Below, piece after piece: positions 26,977-34,978 of a stretch of 64,000 nucleotides of DNA. The notes under the pieces are model-generated. The model was not told the origin of the DNA and searched no databases. It worked only from the letters and a program-made list of their open reading frames with translations. The stretch lies in the NCBI GenBank assembly GCA_900016875.1, contig FCNR01000063.1, positions 359,251 through 423,250 on the forward strand. Direction: 5' to 3'. The position numbers were made by a program, and so were the translations under genes. Numbering within the stretch: the stretch's first letter is position 1; each line of letters begins with the position of its first letter. The DNA comes from Eubacteriaceae bacterium CHKCI004 (lineage in GTDB: Bacteria; Bacillota; Clostridia; Lachnospirales; Lachnospiraceae).

Positions 26977-27333
26977 ATGAAACAGGATGTAAAAGATTTT
27001 ATGATTCAGAAAGTAAAAGAGATGATGGATTCTTTTTCCTGCTGTGCAGAAGCAAAAGAGGCAGGACAGAGATGGCTGGATGCCTTGGGTACTGAGAAGG
27101 AGGCAGAAGAAACAAAAAATCTGATGGCAGAGCTGGAAGAAGATATTATGCCGATTGACAATCTCATCGCTTTTGCGTCATCAGATGCCGGCGCACAGGT
27201 GTTTGGAGAAGAGAAGGCAAAAGAAGTGGCTGCCCACGCGCAGAAGGTTAAAACTGCCGGCGGAAAATATTGTGATTGTCCGGCATGTGCTGCTATTGAG
27301 GCGATTTTTGACAAGAAAGACGCGCTGATCTGA
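26977..27333 (+). CDS. Conserved small cysteine-containing protein
   Basis: 118 residues, helical and acidic, with FSCCAEAKEAGQRWLDALG, ELEEDIMPIDNLIAFASSDA and a C-terminal KYCDCPACAAIEAIFDKK. The CxCxxC cluster and the early CC pair could bind metal or be redox active. Close relatives in Clostridia are often labelled as Hsp90-related chaperones, but nothing here resembles the Hsp90 ATPase, so I leave it unnamed. Ribosome site AAGGAAGG upstream of 26977. It ends before a bidirectional terminator. Confidence 0.8.
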   Translation: MKQDVKDFMIQKVKEMMDSFSCCAEAKEAGQRWLDALGTEKEAEETKNLMAELEEDIMPIDNLIAFASSDAGAQVFGEEKAKEVAAHAQKVKTAGGKYCDCPACAAIEAIFDKKDALI

Positions 27334-27414
27334 ACAAGTGAGACGGAGAATTGTGTCATATGATTGTGACAACATTTGTGGAACGTTTCTTTTAAATAAT
27401 AATGTATTTTATAC

Positions 27415-27448
27415 GGCAGGGAAATCAATTGTCCCTGCCATATTTTTT
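27415..27448. terminator. Terminator between converging genes
   Basis: Perfect 8-bp stem GGCAGGGA / TCCCTGCC with nine-base loop and six T on the plus strand. It overlaps the 3' end of the LysR gene on the other strand. Confidence 0.85.
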
Positions 27449-28306
27449 ACACATTTCCACAAAGGCCAGCATATTGGGCGTAAGATATTTACTTTTATGA
27501 TAAATGATATTGAGATTCCTTCGAATCGGTTCTGTCAGAGAAACCATTGCGACAAGTCCTTCTTCGATGTCACGCTCAACAAGCAAATAGGGGAGTACGG
27601 CCACGCCGACGCCTTCTGATACGCCGCGGACAATAGCCTGGGTGCTGGAACTTTCCCAGACCGGACGAACAGATATTTGCTTAAGAGCAAAGGCGGCGTC
27701 AAGGATTTCTCTGCCGGCGCTGCCGTGTTCCCGCATCAGAAAGGGATATTCAGCCAGTTGGGGGAGGGATATTTCAGCCTGCCCGGCCAGAGGATGATGA
27801 CATGGAACGATGGCACACATAGTATCTTCCATGAAAGGAGTAAAAGTCAGTTCCGGATGTTCCGGCTGGGTCTCAATAAGTCCGATATCAATGGAATTAT
27901 TCAGGAGGTGCTGTTCGATATCGGAGGACTTGCTTATGAAGGCTTCCAGACGCAGTTCCGGATATTTCCTTTGAAACCGGCGGGTCAGCGCGGGAAGAAT
28001 ATGAGTGCCAATGGTGATGCTGGTACCGATGCGGATGGAACCGACAGCGTCCCAGTTTTTCATTTTCTTTTCCATTTCCTGAAATAACGAAACGATGTGT
28101 ATGGCATAATTATAGAATTCTTTACTTCCTTCTGTGGGGGAAATGTGCCGGCCGATGCGCTCGAAAAGGCGAAGACCATAATAATTTTCCAGCTCTTTGA
28201 TGGCGAGGCTCACAGAAGGCTGCGCCAGATGCAGCTCTCTGGCGGCTCCGGTGATGCTGCCTTGTTGAAATACAGTCACAAATATTTTCATGTGGCGCAG
28301 AGTCAT
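27425..28306 (-). CDS. LysR family transcriptional regulator
   Basis: 293 residues. N-terminal winged helix-turn-helix with TLRHMKIFVTVFQQGSITGA and AARELHLAQPSVSLAIKELE; C-terminal two-lobed effector domain (GSIRIGTSITIGTHILPALT, IDIGLIE, EGVGVAVLPYLLV). It is transcribed divergently from the chromate-type transporter pair with a 139-base AT-rich gap, so by the usual LysR logic it regulates that pair. The effector is unknown. Confidence 0.93.
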   Translation of the reverse strand: MTLRHMKIFVTVFQQGSITGAARELHLAQPSVSLAIKELENYYGLRLFERIGRHISPTEGSKEFYNYAIHIVSLFQEMEKKMKNWDAVGSIRIGTSITIGTHILPALTRRFQRKYPELRLEAFISKSSDIEQHLLNNSIDIGLIETQPEHPELTFTPFMEDTMCAIVPCHHPLAGQAEISLPQLAEYPFLMREHGSAGREILDAAFALKQISVRPVWESSSTQAIVRGVSEGVGVAVLPYLLVERDIEEGLVAMVSLTEPIRRNLNIIYHKSKYLTPNMLAFVEMCKKYGRDN

Positions 28307-28445
28307 AATATCCTTTCCTTCTCACTTATTTAAAAACAAAATATATTTTAAATATATAACAATTACATTATGTTTATTATAGAATAATACTATTTTTCTT
28401 ATGAGTCAAGAGACGGTATACTTTTGGCAGAAGGAGGAAACTGCC

Positions 28446-29051
28446 ATGGGAGAAAAAAGAAAAATTTTATTTCAGATTTTTATATCGACTCTCTATTTAA
28501 GCGCCTTCACTTTTGGAGGTGGTTATGTTATTGTCACGCTGATGAAAAAGAAATTTGTGGACCAGTATCACTGGATAGAAGAAAAAGAAATGCTTGACCT
28601 TATTGCCATTGCGGAATCGGCGCCGGGAGCCATTGCAGTCAACGGAGCGGTGGTAGTCGGATATAAATTAGCTGGCGCTGCCGGCGTGGTCACTGCCGTT
28701 GTTGCTACTATACTGCCGCCATTTGTCATACTTTCTCTGATTTCAGTATTTTATGATGTCTTTCGGGAAAATGTACTCATCAGCCAGATGCTCACAGGAA
28801 TGCAGGCTGGTGTAGGCGCGGTGATCGCTTCTGTGACTTATGATATGGCGGTGGGAGTTGTGCAGGAAAAGCGCATTTTCTCCATCATAATTATGGGCGT
28901 ATCCTTTGCGGCTGCCAGCTTTTTCGGCGTGAACGTCATTTATGTGATTCTTGCCTGTCTGGCTCTGGGTATTTTCCAGACAATCTTAAATAAAGGAATC
29001 CACAAAAACGGTCATCCAACGAGGATGGATGAAAGGAGGGCGGGTTTATGA
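28446..29051 (+). CDS. Chromate transporter, first half-subunit
   Basis: 201 residues, a short CHR-domain protein with about six membrane segments. It opens SAFTFGGGYVIVTLMKKKFV and has the signature IAIAESAPGAIAVNGAVVVG. Short-chain ChrA proteins occur as a tandem pair of opposite topology, as here with the next gene. They export chromate in some bacteria, but many members are of unknown anion specificity. Start at 28446 is supported by AAGGAGG; an earlier ATG-containing frame has no site. Confidence 0.92.
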   Translation: MGEKRKILFQIFISTLYLSAFTFGGGYVIVTLMKKKFVDQYHWIEEKEMLDLIAIAESAPGAIAVNGAVVVGYKLAGAAGVVTAVVATILPPFVILSLISVFYDVFRENVLISQMLTGMQAGVGAVIASVTYDMAVGVVQEKRIFSIIIMGVSFAAASFFGVNVIYVILACLALGIFQTILNKGIHKNGHPTRMDERRAGL

Positions 29052-29602
29052 TATATATGCAGCTTTTCCTGAGTTTTCTGCAGATTGGATTGTTCAGTTT
29101 TGGCGGGGGATACGCTGCTCTTCCCCTCATTGAAAATCAGGTGATCACACTTCATCATTGGATGACTGCCCCTGAATTTACAGATTTGATCACCATATCT
29201 CAGATGACCCCGGGTCCCATCGCTGTCAATTCTGCCACCTTTGTGGGAATCCGCATCGCTGGAATTCCCGGAGCTGTGGCCGCCACGTCAGGCTGTGTAC
29301 TTCCATCTTGTATCATCATTTTCATTCTGGCAGGTCTTTATCTGAGATATCGAAATGGCTGCCTTTTAAACGGCGCTCTCACTGCGCTGCGCCCGGCAGT
29401 CGTGGCCATGATCGCATCCGCAGGCCTGTCTGTTTTGCTGACCGCGTTTTTCCGCGATAGCCAGAAAATAAACTTAGCCGGGATACAATGGGAAATGGTG
29501 TTGATTTTCATTTTTTGTTTTGTACTGCTCAGAAAAACAAAATGCAGCCCCGTGATGGTGATGCTGCTGGCAGGCGCAGTTAAGGTTCTGTTTTCTTTAT
29601 AA
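29048..29602 (+). CDS. Chromate transporter, second half-subunit
   Basis: 184 residues; overlaps the previous gene by four bases (ATGA), indicating coupled translation. It opens FLQIGLFSFGGGYAALPLIE and has ITISQMTPGPIAVNSATFVG, the CHR signature. Six hydrophobic segments. Forms the second half of the split transporter with the upstream gene. Confidence 0.92.
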   Translation: MIYMQLFLSFLQIGLFSFGGGYAALPLIENQVITLHHWMTAPEFTDLITISQMTPGPIAVNSATFVGIRIAGIPGAVAATSGCVLPSCIIIFILAGLYLRYRNGCLLNGALTALRPAVVAMIASAGLSVLLTAFFRDSQKINLAGIQWEMVLIFIFCFVLLRKTKCSPVMVMLLAGAVKVLFSL

Positions 29603-29676
29603 GAGGGTAAATCTCCTGAAATTCTGCGTCTGCCGTCGATGAACCTGTTTTTTTGAACCCTGCTCTATAGAGTATA

Positions 29677-29763
29677 AGAAGGGATATGCGGGTCTGCTTC
29701 AGCCGGAGAGTCTGGCGCTGCGGAAAATATCCTTTCTCATACGAAAGAAAGGCAGGATATTTT
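29677..29763 (+). promoter_or_regulatory. Leader with two mutually exclusive hairpins before the carboxypeptidase gene
   Basis: CCTTTCT (29731-29737) can pair with AGAAAGG (29746-29752), extended by AAAATAT / ATATTTT (29724-29730 with 29757-29763). This gives a stem that buries the AAAGG ribosome site and ends in five T just before the ATG. The same left arm, ATATCCTTTCT (29727-29737), can instead pair with AGAAGGGATAT (29677-29687), 11 bp with one G-T wobble. Between them lies a third small stem GCCGG / CTGGC (29702-29715 region). This is the architecture of an attenuator or riboswitch expression platform. I do not recognise a known aptamer. Confidence 0.5.
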
Positions 29764-29764
29764 T

Positions 29765-30721
29765 ATGAAAAAACTCAGAAAATCAAAATGGAAAAAATTG
29801 TGCGCCGCTGCGATTGCCGTCATGATTATCGCCGCAGGAATGAGGATTTCTTCTTCTGTTTCTGAAATATCATTTTTTACGGGGAGTGGGAAAAGTATGT
29901 TTTCCGGTTCGGATGAGATTCCGGAGGGCAATATTAACCTGAACACATTGTACAGTCCTTATGCTGTGCTTGTAGACCTGGAATCCGGAAATGTGCTGGC
30001 AGAGCAAAACAGCGCCGAACGGATGTATCCGGCTTCGCTGACGAAGATCATGACCGCCCTCATAGCCATCGAGGAGACAGAGGATATGGAGCAGACAACA
30101 ACGCTGCCCTCGGATATTTTTCCTTCTCTATATGAAGAAAATGCGTCTCTGGCGGGATTTCAGCCGGGAGAGACGGTCATCTGGAAAGATCTGTTATACG
30201 GTGTCATGCTACCATCGGGAGCAGAATGTTGTCTGACATTCGCCAGACAGATTGCAGGTTCGGAGGGAGCCTTTGTTGATCTGATGAATAAAAAGGCGGA
30301 AGAACTGGGAATGAACGATACTCATTTTGCCAATGCGACAGGGCTGCAGGACAAAAAGCATTACAGCACGGTCAGGGACATAGCTGTTTTGCTGCGGTAC
30401 GCCCTGGAAAATGATACATTTCGCCAAGTATTCACCGCCAGACGATACAGCGTCCCGCCCACTGCATACCATTCAGAAGGCTTTACATTTTATAACACCA
30501 TGTTTCAGGCCATGGATAATGCCGGTATCAGCGATGACGATATCCTGGGCGGCAAGACAGGCTACACAGAAAAAGCCGGGCTCTGCCTTGCCAGTCTGGC
30601 AGAAATTAACGACAGAGAATACATTTTGGTCACCGCAAAAGCCGACGGGAACCACTACACGGAACCGTACCACGTGATAGATGCGGAAAATGTATACGGA
30701 CAGATTCGGAAGAAGGTATGA
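29765..30721 (+). CDS. D-alanyl-D-alanine carboxypeptidase (S11)
   Basis: 318 residues. N-terminal basic stretch and hydrophobic signal/anchor (about residues 11-28, LCAAAIAVMIIAAGM), then the penicillin-binding fold. It has SxxK as SLTK (S91, K94), a second motif SGAECC where most relatives have SGN, and KTG in GGKTGYTEKAG. It trims the terminal D-alanine of peptidoglycan stem peptides outside the membrane. The SGA variant of the second motif recurs in clostridial relatives as far as I recall. Expression may be controlled by the switch-like leader just upstream. Confidence 0.92.
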   Translation: MKKLRKSKWKKLCAAAIAVMIIAAGMRISSSVSEISFFTGSGKSMFSGSDEIPEGNINLNTLYSPYAVLVDLESGNVLAEQNSAERMYPASLTKIMTALIAIEETEDMEQTTTLPSDIFPSLYEENASLAGFQPGETVIWKDLLYGVMLPSGAECCLTFARQIAGSEGAFVDLMNKKAEELGMNDTHFANATGLQDKKHYSTVRDIAVLLRYALENDTFRQVFTARRYSVPPTAYHSEGFTFYNTMFQAMDNAGISDDDILGGKTGYTEKAGLCLASLAEINDREYILVTAKADGNHYTEPYHVIDAENVYGQIRKKV

Positions 30722-30725
30722 TTAT

Positions 30726-30799
30726 TTGTACCTTTTCCTCATAAAAATGCTATAATGAACAAATACAGCCATCCCATTTGCCGGGATGGCTTATTTTGT
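30726..30799 (+). promoter_or_regulatory. Promoter and hairpin before the ECF sigma operon
   Basis: TTGTAC (30726-30731) and extended -10 TGCTATAAT (TATAAT at 30751-30756), 19-base spacer. A perfect 8-bp hairpin GCCATCCC / GGGATGGC (30768-30790) followed by TTATTTTG lies right at the expected transcript start. It may act as terminator for the carboxypeptidase gene. Confidence 0.6.
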
Positions 30800-30890
30800 A
30801 AAGTTATAAGAAAAACGCAACCTTCTATGAAAGAATACGTCTTTATATATGAAGGGATTCGCAGCGATACCACATACAGGGAGAAAAACA

Positions 30891-31463
30891 ATGAAAGATG
30901 CGCAGATCATTGAGTTATTCTGGCAGCGGGACGAGACCGCGCTGACGGAAGTCGAAAACAAATATGCCAACTACTGCTTTGCCATCGCATGGAAAATACT
31001 TATGAGCAGAGAGGATTCCGAAGAATGTGTCAACGACACCTGGCTGGCGGCGTGGAACACGATTCCGCCGAAACGGCCGTCCATACTCTCAAGCTTTCTG
31101 GGACGCATCACAAGAAACTTAGCCATAAGCAATCTCAGAAAAAAATACGCGGCAAAAAGGCCGGATATGCATATGACCAACATGGATAATATTCTCAGAG
31201 AGGTGGAGGTCCTGAACCAGCAGGCCGCCCATTCTCTGGAACATACAGAATCAGAAGAAGAGCTTGTCAGGCTTTTGAATGGATTTTTAGAAACTCTGAA
31301 AGAGAGGGACAGAGACATTTTCCTGCGGAGATACTGGCACATGGATTCCATGGCAGAACTGGCAGAACGGCACAACCTTTCCGAAAGTGCCGTCAAAGCA
31401 AATTTATTCCGTACAAGAAAAAAACTGGAAAAAATTATGAGGAAGGAGAAATATCTGAAATGA
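30891..31463 (+). CDS. ECF-type RNA polymerase sigma factor
   Basis: 190 residues. Region 2 at about 10-80 (NKYANYCFAIAWKILMSRED, then CVNDTWLAAWNTIPPKRP) and region 4 at about 125-185 (LLNGFLETLKERDRDIFLRR then LAERHNLSESAVKANLFRTR). No region 3. The start at 30891 has AGGGAG upstream. It overlaps the following gene by four bases, the classical sigma/anti-sigma coupling. It probably drives a small envelope-response regulon including the genes that follow. Confidence 0.92.
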   Translation: MKDAQIIELFWQRDETALTEVENKYANYCFAIAWKILMSREDSEECVNDTWLAAWNTIPPKRPSILSSFLGRITRNLAISNLRKKYAAKRPDMHMTNMDNILREVEVLNQQAAHSLEHTESEEELVRLLNGFLETLKERDRDIFLRRYWHMDSMAELAERHNLSESAVKANLFRTRKKLEKIMRKEKYLK

Positions 31464-32161
31464 AAAACGATCAATTTTTATTTTTGGATATTCTGGGACA
31501 GATTGACGATACTTTTATCGAAGCTTCTTCTCAGCCGTGGAAGGAAGAGAAAGCGGCAATTGGAGAAAGCAGGAGCAGGACTCCGCATAGGGGCTTCTTA
31601 CACATAAGGTGCCGCTGGCATATCGCGGCGGTCGTGATACTTTTGGCGGCCATGTCCATGGCAGTTCTCGCCAACGATGATATCCGGGAAGGTCTCCTGC
31701 AGCTCCATCTTCAATTTTTCTCTGATAATGTCACCATTAACTCCGTGCAGGAAGACGCATCACAGCAGAACGATTCCCAGGAGGGAGAAACATCCGACGA
31801 AGAATTCCGGGCATACAAATGGGAAGAAGTGCCGGAGGGGTATCAGGTGGTGTATGAGGAGGAAAATGCAGAATTCGGTTATTATGTGATTGATTTTGAG
31901 AATGATGATGGTAGTTTCATTCATTACATGCAGAATGATGCATCACTATTTACAACATCTATCACTTTTGATGAAGAAAAAGGATATAAACGTAGAATTA
32001 AATTAACAGATGAATTGGAAGCCTACTCCATTTCTGACGGCAGAAGAAATACTATTTTCTATGAAAAAGATGGTTTCCTCTTTGAATTCATGTCCGATCA
32101 GCCGGAGGAAACAATCACAGAGTTTATATTTATGTCCGGAATATTGGAACAGGGGGATTAA
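31460..32161 (+). CDS. Membrane-anchored DUF4367-like protein, probable anti-sigma factor
   Basis: 233 residues. Cytosolic N-terminus (about 1-50), one membrane segment (about 52-70, WHIAAVVILLAAMSMAVLA), then an outer domain with YKWEEVPEGYQVVYEEENAE and a C-terminal IFYEKDGFLFEFMSDQPEET like DUF4367. Start overlaps the sigma gene stop, so the two are translationally coupled. That position and topology make it the likely anti-sigma factor, although no HxxxCxxC zinc motif is present. Confidence 0.8.
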   Translation: MKNDQFLFLDILGQIDDTFIEASSQPWKEEKAAIGESRSRTPHRGFLHIRCRWHIAAVVILLAAMSMAVLANDDIREGLLQLHLQFFSDNVTINSVQEDASQQNDSQEGETSDEEFRAYKWEEVPEGYQVVYEEENAEFGYYVIDFENDDGSFIHYMQNDASLFTTSITFDEEKGYKRRIKLTDELEAYSISDGRRNTIFYEKDGFLFEFMSDQPEETITEFIFMSGILEQGD

Positions 32162-32164
32162 ATA

Positions 32165-32327
32165 ATGCAAGATAAGAACGATTATTCCACTGTGGAAAAA
32201 CTGTTAGAGCCTTTTTGTATAAAATCATTTTGTATCAATATATGGGAAAGAAGATGATTCAAATGTTTTGGTAAAATGCTTAAACACCAAAATAGATAAT
32301 GAAAAGGGGTGTTTTTATGAAATGTAG
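32165..32327 (+). pseudogene. Possible frameshifted short gene
   Basis: ATG at 32165 reads MQDKNDYSTVEKLLEPFCIK and soon stops. A shift of frame near 32230 continues as SIYGKEDDSNVLVKCLNTKI and ends at 32327, overlapping the next gene start. The two pieces together look like one short polar protein broken by an indel. No family recognised; could be chance. Confidence 0.3.
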
Positions 32328-32742
32328 GAGAAAAAGTATTTTAATAGGGGTTTTTTTGATTGTTGTATTTATATTGTTCGTTTTGACCTTGGCATTTTGG
32401 CTGAAAACAAAACCACGGGATTCATATATAAATGCAAAGACGATATTTACGGAAGACTTAAAAAAGGATGTCAAAGAAATCATATGTCCGTTAAACGAAA
32501 AAAACTTTATTATAACAGATCGTGATACCATAGAGGACGTTTTTAGTTTATTACAATCTGTAAAATTGAAACCTACTGATGATGAAGGGTTAATGGGATA
32601 TTATATGATTCAAATGAATACCGATAATGATACAATTTTTCTCAGTATTAATAATTCAGAATTTGTAATAAACAGAAAACATTATAAAGTCAATAAGGAT
32701 ATTTCTGATGAAATATATATGTTACTTTTTGATAATAACTGA
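32317..32742 (+). CDS. Membrane-anchored small protein, unknown
   Basis: 141 residues: basic start MKCRRKSILIGVFL, a hydrophobic anchor (about 6-26), then a mostly extracellular polar domain with CPLNEKNFIITDRDTIEDVF and MQLYYM-like hydrophobic core (LMGYYMIQMNTDNDTIFLSI). Start at 32317 set by AAAAGGGGTG. Strongly AT-rich compared with flanking metabolic genes. The single-anchor plus small domain build matches the other proteins of this cluster. Function unknown. Confidence 0.7.
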   Translation: MKCRRKSILIGVFLIVVFILFVLTLAFWLKTKPRDSYINAKTIFTEDLKKDVKEIICPLNEKNFIITDRDTIEDVFSLLQSVKLKPTDDEGLMGYYMIQMNTDNDTIFLSINNSEFVINRKHYKVNKDISDEIYMLLFDNN

Positions 32743-32830
32743 AAGAAGCGTTTGAAAATCTCTATTGTTTAAGTTTGATATTAAAAAAGGAATGAAAATA
32801 TGAAAAAATGTACAGGAAGGGGGAAGCAAG

Positions 32831-33301
32831 ATGCGTCTGAAGCTTTGGATAAAAAAACACAGGAAAGGCTGTTTGTACCTGCTGGTCTTTGTGGTGCTCA
32901 CAAGGATATTGCTGGCTTTATGCTATTTTTCTGCATGGAGCGGAGCGGGGCAATGGAGAGTCATGTGTCACATGGATCTGGCGGACAATCCAGATCATGT
33001 CTGGAGTGGCAATATTTATTATTATGGAATACATGCGCCTGAAAAAATATGGGTTAGGACAACATTGGATGAATGGACGGATGACCAATATTATGAGAGT
33101 GTTAATTATGGCTTTTGGGATGACAGGTGCGGAGAGGCAAGCAATATGAGCCGGATTTTTTTAGATGTAATCGCCCCATCATTACCAGCCAGAGGAGCCT
33201 ATAGCTTTATGGCTATGGGAGACCGGTCAAAGTCCGGCAAAATAGAAATCAAATGGGAAGAAAACGGCGAGATGAAGTATGCGGTCGTGGAGTGGCCGTG
33301 A
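32831..33301 (+). CDS. Membrane-anchored protein, copy 1 of a duplicated pair
   Basis: 156 residues. Basic N-terminus MRLKLWIKKHRKG, one hydrophobic segment (about 14-32), and an outer domain rich in Trp/Tyr (WRVMCHMDLADNPDHVW, YYYGIHAPEKIWVRTTLDEW) ending KIEIKWEENGEMKYAVVEWP. The gene at 34477-34947 encodes a protein of the same length with identical N-terminal and C-terminal stretches and a diverged middle. Ribosome site GGAAGGGGGAAGC. No family recognised; a role in envelope protection or immunity is only a guess from its setting behind an ECF sigma pair. Confidence 0.75.
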   Translation: MRLKLWIKKHRKGCLYLLVFVVLTRILLALCYFSAWSGAGQWRVMCHMDLADNPDHVWSGNIYYYGIHAPEKIWVRTTLDEWTDDQYYESVNYGFWDDRCGEASNMSRIFLDVIAPSLPARGAYSFMAMGDRSKSGKIEIKWEENGEMKYAVVEWP

Positions 33302-33333
33302 CAGGAATTTCTTAAAGGAGAACTTATACCAAA

Positions 33334-34329
33334 ATGAAAAAGAAAATTGCAGTATTCATACTGGGGCTGTATGTGTTATGTTGTATGGTTGCATGTCAGT
33401 CTGAGAAAGAGGGGATGACTGAGACGACAGAATACATAAAGAAAGAAGCGACAAGTCCTTATCTTTCCATCACACAATCTTATTATGAAGATGCAGAGCA
33501 GACCTCTATGAAAAGTCGTTGCCTGGTATATGATCTGACAGAGAAAACTCTGGAAGAAAAAGGAAGCGTTCCATATACTTCGGCGTATCCTTTAACCATG
33601 TACTCTGATCGTGCTGACAAGGTTTATTATACGGCGCTGAGCGTAAAGGGAGACCAGATTTATTCTTATGAGAGTGAGGAGAACAGCGAAAAAAAGACAA
33701 CTGAATTTTGTCTGATTAATTATATGATGCAGTGTGGTAATAAATATTTTGCCGTGGCAAGACTGCTGGACAACTTCTGTATGGAGCCGTTTGTATTCGG
33801 AGAAGATTTTACACAGTTAAGCAGAGTATTCTATGATGAGAAGGATGACCGGGTGACATGGACGGTCAGCGCCATTCCGGAAAAAGATTCTGTGATTTTT
33901 TCCTATTATTCTGATGAAGCAGAACGGAAATCCGATGAGACGGAGAAAGAAGACAGCGCCGGATCCAACATTGCCATTCTGGACATGCAGACAAATGAAA
34001 TTCGTGATGTGTACCATACAGACAGATATGTATGGGGCGTTGCCAGTGATGGCGATACGCTGTACATTTGTTCTGCCCCCAGTGGTACGAGTAATAAAAA
34101 GAAAAATAAATGCTATGAGGTGAATTTGGCAACACAGGAGAGTAAAGAACTAGATATACCTGTATGTATCACGGGAGATATGGCATTGTGGAATCATGTC
34201 TTGTATTTTCTCGGATATATAAATGACGTGCGAGGCGTGTATTCTTATAATTTGGATAACGGACAGACAGAGTTGATTATGCGCCAGTCTGACAAAGAGT
34301 TTATCAATGGCTTATCTCTGAATTATTGA
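33334..34329 (+). CDS. Lipoprotein with possible beta-propeller domain, unknown
   Basis: 331 residues. Signal peptide of lipoprotein type ending LCCMVACQSEK, so Cys21 should be lipidated. The rest is a soluble outer domain with repeated strands of the form DRADKVYYTALSVKGDQIYS, DTLYICSAPS and MALWNHVLYFLGYINDVRG, suggestive of a beta-propeller like DUF5050-type proteins. Lies between the two copies of the duplicated membrane-protein gene. Start preceded by AAGGAG. Function unknown. Confidence 0.75.
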   Translation: MKKKIAVFILGLYVLCCMVACQSEKEGMTETTEYIKKEATSPYLSITQSYYEDAEQTSMKSRCLVYDLTEKTLEEKGSVPYTSAYPLTMYSDRADKVYYTALSVKGDQIYSYESEENSEKKTTEFCLINYMMQCGNKYFAVARLLDNFCMEPFVFGEDFTQLSRVFYDEKDDRVTWTVSAIPEKDSVIFSYYSDEAERKSDETEKEDSAGSNIAILDMQTNEIRDVYHTDRYVWGVASDGDTLYICSAPSGTSNKKKNKCYEVNLATQESKELDIPVCITGDMALWNHVLYFLGYINDVRGVYSYNLDNGQTELIMRQSDKEFINGLSLNY

Positions 34330-34383
34330 GATGATTTTTCACATATCACGCAAATATCATAAAAGAATTCTGATAAAAAAAGA

Positions 34384-34412
34384 TTGTGTCCTGTACTACA
34401 CAATGGTATAAT
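34384..34412 (+). promoter_or_regulatory. Promoter before copy 2 of the duplicated gene
   Basis: TTGTGT (34384-34389), 17-base spacer, TATAAT (34407-34412), about 65 bases before the start codon. Confidence 0.6.
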
Positions 34413-34476
34413 GTATTACAATATATTGGTACAAAAGGCGCAGAGAGCAATAAAATGTACGGAAGGGGGAAGCAGG

Positions 34477-34947
34477 ATGCGTCTGAAGCTTTGGATAAAA
34501 AAACACAGGAAAGGCTGTCTGTACCTGCTAATTTTTATAGTACTTACAAGGATTCTTCTGGCAACCCATTATGTCGGGGCATGGAGTGCCAACGGACAAT
34601 GGAAAGTCATGTGTCATCAAGCTTTGCCGGATAATCCACATCACTTTTGGGATGGATGGCTTTACTTCTACGGAGTAAAAGCTCCGGAAAAAATTTATGT
34701 GAAGAGAACCATTGATGGCTGGTCAGATGAAGAATATATGGAGTGTGAGAATGAAGGTTTTTGGGATGACCATACCGGCGATTATGAAAATTTTGATTTG
34801 ATATTTTTTAATCTTATTGCGCCATCTCTTCCGGCGAGAGGTTCTTATTCGTTTCTGGATTTGAGTGATAGGCCAGATTCCGGAAAAATAGAAATCAAAT
34901 GGGAAGAAAACGGCGAGATGAAGTATGCTGTTGTGGAGTGGCCATAA
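34477..34947 (+). CDS. Membrane-anchored protein, copy 2 of a duplicated pair
   Basis: 156 residues, same length and build as the protein at 32831. Identical first 18 residues (MRLKLWIKKHRKGCLYLL), identical C-terminus KIEIKWEENGEMKYAVVEWP, and a central outer domain that has diverged to roughly half identity (WKVMCHQALPDNPHHFW, YFYGVKAPEKIYVKRTIDGW). At DNA level the first and last 40-odd bases of the two genes are essentially identical, and the ribosome site region is shared too. This is a recent duplication or ongoing gene conversion at the ends. Confidence 0.75.
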   Translation: MRLKLWIKKHRKGCLYLLIFIVLTRILLATHYVGAWSANGQWKVMCHQALPDNPHHFWDGWLYFYGVKAPEKIYVKRTIDGWSDEEYMECENEGFWDDHTGDYENFDLIFFNLIAPSLPARGSYSFLDLSDRPDSGKIEIKWEENGEMKYAVVEWP

Positions 34948-34978
34948 TGGCTTCATCGAAAGGTCTGGGCGAATCGCT

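Noticed and set aside
26977..27333. Hsp90-type chaperone
   Set aside because: At 118 residues with no GHKL ATPase motifs it cannot be Hsp90; the label used for relatives appears to be an inherited error.
29603..29764. TPP, glycine or c-di-AMP riboswitch in the carboxypeptidase leader
   Set aside because: Core sequences of these classes were looked for and not found; only the competing-stem architecture is reported.
32800..33042. 80-codon frame overlapping copy 1 of the duplicated gene
   Set aside because: A shadow in another frame; a similar frame exists over copy 2 only because the DNA ends are duplicated.
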